The position numbers were made by a program, and so were the translations under genes. Positions 60,381-64,000 of a DNA stretch of 64,000 bases are shown one piece after another (position 1 is the stretch's first letter; each line of letters starts with the position of its first letter). The notes beneath the pieces are model-generated. The model saw only the letters and a program-made list of their open reading frames with translations. It was not told the DNA's origin and did no database searches. The stretch lies in NCBI RefSeq assembly GCF_017939745.1, contig NZ_JAGKQQ010000001.1, positions 8,137,299 through 8,201,298 of the forward strand. Reading direction: 5' to 3'. Source of the stretch: Gemmata palustris. GTDB taxonomy: Bacteria; Planctomycetota; Planctomycetia; Gemmatales; Gemmataceae.

Positions 60381-62585
60381 ATGGCCCTGATTCACATTGA
60401 TCCCGTTCCGCCACGCTGCTCTCCCGGCGTGGTGCTTTCGTTCGTTTGCACGGGCGGGAAGCTCGATAGCAAACACATCGGCAAGATCGCGTTCGTCGGC
60501 CGCGGTGCCACGGTCGAGGTACCGGACGCGAAGGCCGCCGCCCTCGTGAACGCTCTCGATGGGGCCACGCTCCAAGCCAAACCGGTGCGGGTTCGCTTCG
60601 CGGGCAAGGCCGACTTCACCGACGCCAATCACCTCGCGAACCTCTCTAACCTCCTCGATCTCGAAGCGAAGGCTGAACAGGAAGAAGCCCGGCGCCGCGC
60701 GCAAGCCGAAGAAGGCTCGCCGGTTGGCGACGGAACCACGCTCACCAAACTGGTGCTGCGTGACTCGGAATTCGGCCTCGGTGGGCGGCTCTTGCTCACG
60801 TTCGGCCGCAAAACGCTGAACGAAGCGCTTCCGCCCTCGCGTCTCGGACCGGGTTCACCCGTCGTACTCAACCAGACGAACGTGAACCGCCGGATGCCAT
60901 CGTATCGGGGCGTGATCTACGACCGCGACACCGCGACCATCGGCGTCGCCATCGACCCACCTGACGACGAACTCTCCGACGAGGCTGTTTGGCGCCTCGA
61001 TCTTTCACCGGACGAAGTTTCGCGCCTGCGCCAGCAGGACGCACTGCGCCGGGCCGCCAGCGCGACCGGCGACCGGCTCGCGGAGTTGCGCGACGTGCTG
61101 CTGGGGGAGAGCTCTTCAGACAACCCCTCCCCAACCCCTCCCCCAAGGGGAGAGGGGCTTAATACCGAAGACGATTCTGTTCCCCCTTCCTTCCTAGGGA
61201 AGGGGGTTAGGGGGTTAGGTTCTTCTCTCAACCCTCCTCAGCGTGCCGCGGTCGAGTTCGCGCTGGCGGCGAAGGATTTCGCGATCATTCACGGCCCGCC
61301 GGGAACGGGCAAAACCACAACCGTGGTGGAATTCATTCGCGAGGCGGTGGCGCGGGGCGATACCGTTCTGGCGTGCGCGCCGAGTAACCACGCGGTCGAT
61401 AACCTGCTCGAAAAGTTGCTCGCGGTGGGCGAACTCCCGGTTCGGCTCGGGCACCCGGCCCGCGTGATGCCGGAACTGCGTGCGCGGGCCATCGACATTC
61501 TCGCGGAGAAACATCCCGACGCCCGGCAAGCGCGCAAAATCGCCCGCGATGCGTTCGCGCTGTTTCGGCAGGCTGACAAATGGACGCGCGAGAAACCGCA
61601 ACCGGGGGAGAAGGCCGCGCTCCGGCGCGAAGCACGCGACCTGCTCGGCGAAGCCCGCAAGCTCGAAGCCCTCGCGGTCGAGCGCGTGCTGGACGAGTCC
61701 AAAGTCGTTTGCGCCACGCTCACCGGGTTGGACAGCCAGCTTTTGGGCCAGCGCCGGTTCGATATCGCAGTGATTGATGAGGCGTGTCAGTCCACCGAGC
61801 CGGCGGCGTGGGTGCCGCTGTTGCGGGCGAACAAGCTCATTCTGGCGGGGGACCACTGCCAGCTTCCCCCCACAATCATTTCGCCGGAAGCGGCCGAACG
61901 CGGGCTTTCGATCAGCCTCATGGAGCGGCTCGTGCGGCAGTTCGGGCCGGGTGCGTCGCGCCTGCTCACCGTGCAGCACCGGATGAACGCCGCGATTATG
62001 GGCTTCTCGAATCAGGAGTTCTACGACGGAAACTTGATCGCGCACGAGAGCGTCGCGGGACACCGTTTGTGTGATTTGCCGAACGTGACCGCCGATCCGC
62101 TCACCGAAACGCCGGTGCAATTCATCGACACGGCCGGTGCGAGTTACGACGAGGAACTCGAAGAGGATACCGGCAGTCGGCGCAACGTACAGGAAGCCGC
62201 CCTCGCGGTAAAAAAGGTCCGGGCGCTGCTCGCCGCGGGGGTAGAAGCGTCCCAAATCGGTGTGATTACACCGTATCGGGCACAAGTTCGATTATTGCGC
62301 GAACGTATCGGCGACGTGCCGGGTCTGGAGATCGATAGCGTGGACGGCTTCCAGGGGCGCGAGAAGGAAGCGATCGTCGTTTCGCTCGTGCGGTCCAACA
62401 ACGAGGGCGAAATCGGCTTCCTGGCGGACACGCGGCGCACGAACGTCGCTCTCACTCGCGCGCGGCGCAAGTTACTCGTCATCGGCGACAGCGCGACCCT
62501 CGCGAACGACCCGTTCTACCAGCGAATGCTGACGTACTTTGAAGAGATCGGTGCATCGAGCAGCGTGTGGGAAGAGATGGATTGA
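60381..62585 (+). CDS. SF1 helicase, UPF1/DNA2-like
   Basis: A 734-residue helicase. The N-terminal part is a beta-rich region as in SMUBP2-type enzymes. Motif I (Walker A) is GPPGTGKTT at about residue 305. Later motifs are CAPSNHAVDNL (Ia), VIDEACQSTEPAAW (II), LAGDHCQLPPT (III), LTVQHRMN (IV), VDGFQGREKEAIVVSLVRSN (V), and NVALTRARRKLLVIGD (VI). It should unwind DNA or RNA with ATP. Residues about 247-280, just before motif I, come from a GC-rich palindromic repeat inserted in frame (61122-61220). The frame stays open, so the enzyme may still fold. Confidence 0.93.
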   Translation: MALIHIDPVPPRCSPGVVLSFVCTGGKLDSKHIGKIAFVGRGATVEVPDAKAAALVNALDGATLQAKPVRVRFAGKADFTDANHLANLSNLLDLEAKAEQEEARRRAQAEEGSPVGDGTTLTKLVLRDSEFGLGGRLLLTFGRKTLNEALPPSRLGPGSPVVLNQTNVNRRMPSYRGVIYDRDTATIGVAIDPPDDELSDEAVWRLDLSPDEVSRLRQQDALRRAASATGDRLAELRDVLLGESSSDNPSPTPPPRGEGLNTEDDSVPPSFLGKGVRGLGSSLNPPQRAAVEFALAAKDFAIIHGPPGTGKTTTVVEFIREAVARGDTVLACAPSNHAVDNLLEKLLAVGELPVRLGHPARVMPELRARAIDILAEKHPDARQARKIARDAFALFRQADKWTREKPQPGEKAALRREARDLLGEARKLEALAVERVLDESKVVCATLTGLDSQLLGQRRFDIAVIDEACQSTEPAAWVPLLRANKLILAGDHCQLPPTIISPEAAERGLSISLMERLVRQFGPGASRLLTVQHRMNAAIMGFSNQEFYDGNLIAHESVAGHRLCDLPNVTADPLTETPVQFIDTAGASYDEELEEDTGSRRNVQEAALAVKKVRALLAAGVEASQIGVITPYRAQVRLLRERIGDVPGLEIDSVDGFQGREKEAIVVSLVRSNNEGEIGFLADTRRTNVALTRARRKLLVIGDSATLANDPFYQRMLTYFEEIGASSSVWEEMD
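61122..61220. repeat. Palindromic repeat inside the helicase gene
   Basis: CCCCTCCCC...AAGGGGAGAGGGG and then CCCCCTTCCTTCC...GGAAGGGGGTTAG form two palindromic halves with mirrored C/G runs. The translated stretch (NPSPTPPPRGEGLNTEDDSV) is unlike helicase sequence. Dispersed intergenic repeats of other genomes have this look; here one lies in coding sequence with the frame kept. Confidence 0.7.
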
Positions 62586-62623
62586 CGCTCCTCACCGCGC
62601 CGAAAAAACAAACGGACAACGAC

Positions 62624-63406
62624 ATGCCGCAGCCAATGGACCGGGACATCGCACACACGGCTCTGTGTCTCGCCGAACCGCCCTACCTGAAACACTTCGC
62701 GCAGGGGCGGTTCCGCGAGTGGAACGGTGTCTCGTTCGTGGCGAGTGTGCTACCCGGTCCCGGATTCAACTTTGCCTCTGTGTTGCACCGCGCCGCGCCG
62801 GCGCTGGACGAACTCCTCCTGGTTGCACGCGAATTCTTTACGGGCTGCGAACAGGGGTGGGGGATTCTCGTCGAGGGTGATGCCGGGCACCCGATGGAAG
62901 CCGAGTTACTCGCACGCGGATGGGCCGTGGCCGAAGACGAACCCGCCTACGTGCTGAAGGAAATTGACGCGGGTGCCGGCGGGGGGCCGGAGTTGGTCGT
63001 TCGCCTCGCTCAGGCCGAGGTTGACGCCACGGCGTACAAAACGATCACCTCCGCCGCATTCCAGGCGCCGCCCGAGATGGCGGACCTCATGGTCCCGTCA
63101 CTCGAATTCGCGCTCGATCCGGACATCGCGCTGTTCATCGGTTCGGTTGATGGTGTCGATGTGACCGCGGCCGGCTACTCGCGGATCGGGACAACGGCAG
63201 TATTATGGGGCGTCGCGACGCTGGAAGAGTACCGCGGTCGGCGCTACGGCGAAGCGGTGTCGCGTGCAGCTCTCGTTCACGCCGCCACACGGGGATGTAC
63301 GAACGCGACGCTACGATCCGGTCCGAAGAGCATCCCGGTTTACGAGCGCATCGGCTTCCGGTACGTTTGCCAGCACCGCACTTATGCCGCACCCGCGGAA
63401 GCGTGA
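62624..63406 (+). CDS. GNAT family acetyltransferase
   Basis: A 260-residue protein. The C-terminal half fits a GNAT domain: ITSAAFQAPPEMADLM, then GVATLEEYRGRRYGEAVSRAALVHA (motif A, acetyl-CoA binding, R-x-x-x-x-G) and SIPVYERIGFRYVCQH (motif B). The N-terminal half has no clear second domain. It acetylates an unknown substrate. The ATG at 62624 is 38 bp after the helicase stop; an upstream start inside the helicase frame is less likely. Probably in one operon with it. Confidence 0.85.
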   Translation: MPQPMDRDIAHTALCLAEPPYLKHFAQGRFREWNGVSFVASVLPGPGFNFASVLHRAAPALDELLLVAREFFTGCEQGWGILVEGDAGHPMEAELLARGWAVAEDEPAYVLKEIDAGAGGGPELVVRLAQAEVDATAYKTITSAAFQAPPEMADLMVPSLEFALDPDIALFIGSVDGVDVTAAGYSRIGTTAVLWGVATLEEYRGRRYGEAVSRAALVHAATRGCTNATLRSGPKSIPVYERIGFRYVCQHRTYAAPAEA

Positions 63407-63426
63407 CGCATCGAAGTGAGTCCGCA

Positions 63427-64000
63427 ATGCACCCCGAAGCCGATGCGTTCCTCGACGCGATCTTCGACCACCCCGACGACGATACGCCGCGCCTGGTGTA
63501 CGCGGACTGGCTTCAAGAGCACGGCCAAGCGAATTACGCTCAGTTCATCCGGTTACAGTGCGCTGCGGCTCGCGAGAAACTGTGGAGCGACGAGGCAAAT
63601 CGGCTGTGGGAAGAGATCGGCCGCGTGTGGAACCGGCTGGATGAGGAATGGTGGCCCGCGACGCGAGAGGCTTTTCCCGGTAAGGGGTGGTGGCATCGGA
63701 CACTTGATGCGATTCACTATCGCCGGGGATTTTTGAGTGAAGATTCTTACCTTACGTACAGTCAACTGACCCGCTACTCGGACTCTTGTTGGCCTTGGCT
63801 GCCGTTACCATTCACAACAATTTATCCCGATTACGAAGCCGAGCGCGAGATTCTTCTGTTACCTCGCCTAAATCGAATTCGGCACCTTCGTTTTGCGGGC
63901 TGGTACGACGACCATATGATTTGGCCGCTAATCGAGTCGCCGCAGCTAGTGAACCTCGAATCACTGGACTTGTCTGCGGGAGTGCTTTCAGTTGGTGAGG
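63427..64000 (+). CDS. TIGR02996 protein, 3' end outside window
   Basis: The frame opens with ATG at 63427 and is still open at the window end (191 residues seen). It starts with the TIGR02996 module: EADAFLDAIFDHPDDDTPRL, then VYADWLQEHGQANYAQFIRLQ. A Trp-rich region follows, and the last part begins to look leucine-rich (LLLPRLNRIRHLRFAGWYDD, LVNLESLDLSAG), so LRR repeats probably continue. The middle has more A/T than its neighbours. It starts 20 bp after the GNAT gene. Function unknown. Confidence 0.82.
   Translation, partial: MHPEADAFLDAIFDHPDDDTPRLVYADWLQEHGQANYAQFIRLQCAAAREKLWSDEANRLWEEIGRVWNRLDEEWWPATREAFPGKGWWHRTLDAIHYRRGFLSEDSYLTYSQLTRYSDSCWPWLPLPFTTIYPDYEAEREILLLPRLNRIRHLRFAGWYDDHMIWPLIESPQLVNLESLDLSAGVLSVGE

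Overview
The window looks like a chromosomal segment of a Gemmata-like planctomycete (Gemmataceae). The basis is composition and gene families recognised by eye, not a database search. GC is high throughout. There are four prepilin-like DUF1559 proteins, several with small lipoproteins beside them, and four proteins with the TIGR02996 N-terminal module (D-D-x-x-R-L-x-Y/F-A-D-W-L). There is also a TIGR03000 protein, DUF4337 and DUF4058 proteins, and two ECF sigma factors carrying long membrane/exported tails. No rRNA, tRNA or CRISPR array was seen.

Layout. 1-5.2 kb: DUF1559/lipoprotein modules and a Cys-rich TIGR03000 protein. 5.4-11 kb: S41 protease, RluA-type pseudouridine synthase, Tat-exported superoxide dismutase, DUF4337 protein, and a degenerate NtrC-like regulator. 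11.6-12.9 kb: an intact IS with an ISH3/IS4-like transposase. 13-17.4 kb: pseudo-receiver, 2[4Fe-4S] ferredoxin, acetolactate synthase, zinc-ribbon membrane protein. 17.5-25.4 kb: ECF sigma factor, cytochrome c-like protein, cobalamin adenosyltransferase, APS reductase with an Rrf2 regulator, GT87 glycosyltransferase, and rpiB coupled to a Sua5/phosphatase fusion. 25.9-31.3 kb: TIGR02996-LRR protein, two DUF1559-type genes and small envelope proteins. 31.4-38.3 kb: a minus-strand cluster gcvT-gcvH-gcvPA-[DUF4058-SUKH]-gcvPB-ybjQ-MOSC. 38.5-43.2 kb: TIGR02996 protein, JAMM protease, argG, S9 peptidase. 43.5-44.6 kb: a second IS (IS701-like). 44.6-54.9 kb: nucleotidyltransferase, tandem exported paralogs, YjbR protein, acyl-CoA dehydrogenase, a frameshifted gene, a hydrolase-fold protein without its nucleophile, cysC, lipoprotein, prenyltransferase-fold protein. 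55-64 kb: M28 peptidase, second ECF sigma factor with tail, NIF3, SF1 helicase, GNAT, and a TIGR02996 protein cut by the window edge.

How it fits together. Metabolic genes cover sulfate assimilation (cysC, APS reductase, a possible CymR-like regulator), glycine cleavage (T, H and split P proteins; L is not here), arginine synthesis (argG), branched-chain amino acid synthesis and cobalamin adenosylation. The rest is mostly envelope and exported protein machinery typical of planctomycetes.

The most striking non-gene feature is a set of palindromic and inverted repeats in the gaps. One family (29 bp, GGCGAACGGCCGGTG core) occurs six times plus a fragment. Both IS elements sit inside an arm of such a palindrome. 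One repeat-like segment lies in frame inside the helicase gene. Two genes are frameshifted at homopolymers (C8 and G6). No single new defence or biosynthetic system could be demonstrated. The best candidates for follow-up are the DUF4058-SUKH insertion in the glycine-cleavage cluster, the CTAACATT direct-repeat motif, the palindrome-targeting insertions, and the Sua5-arginine-phosphatase-like fusion.
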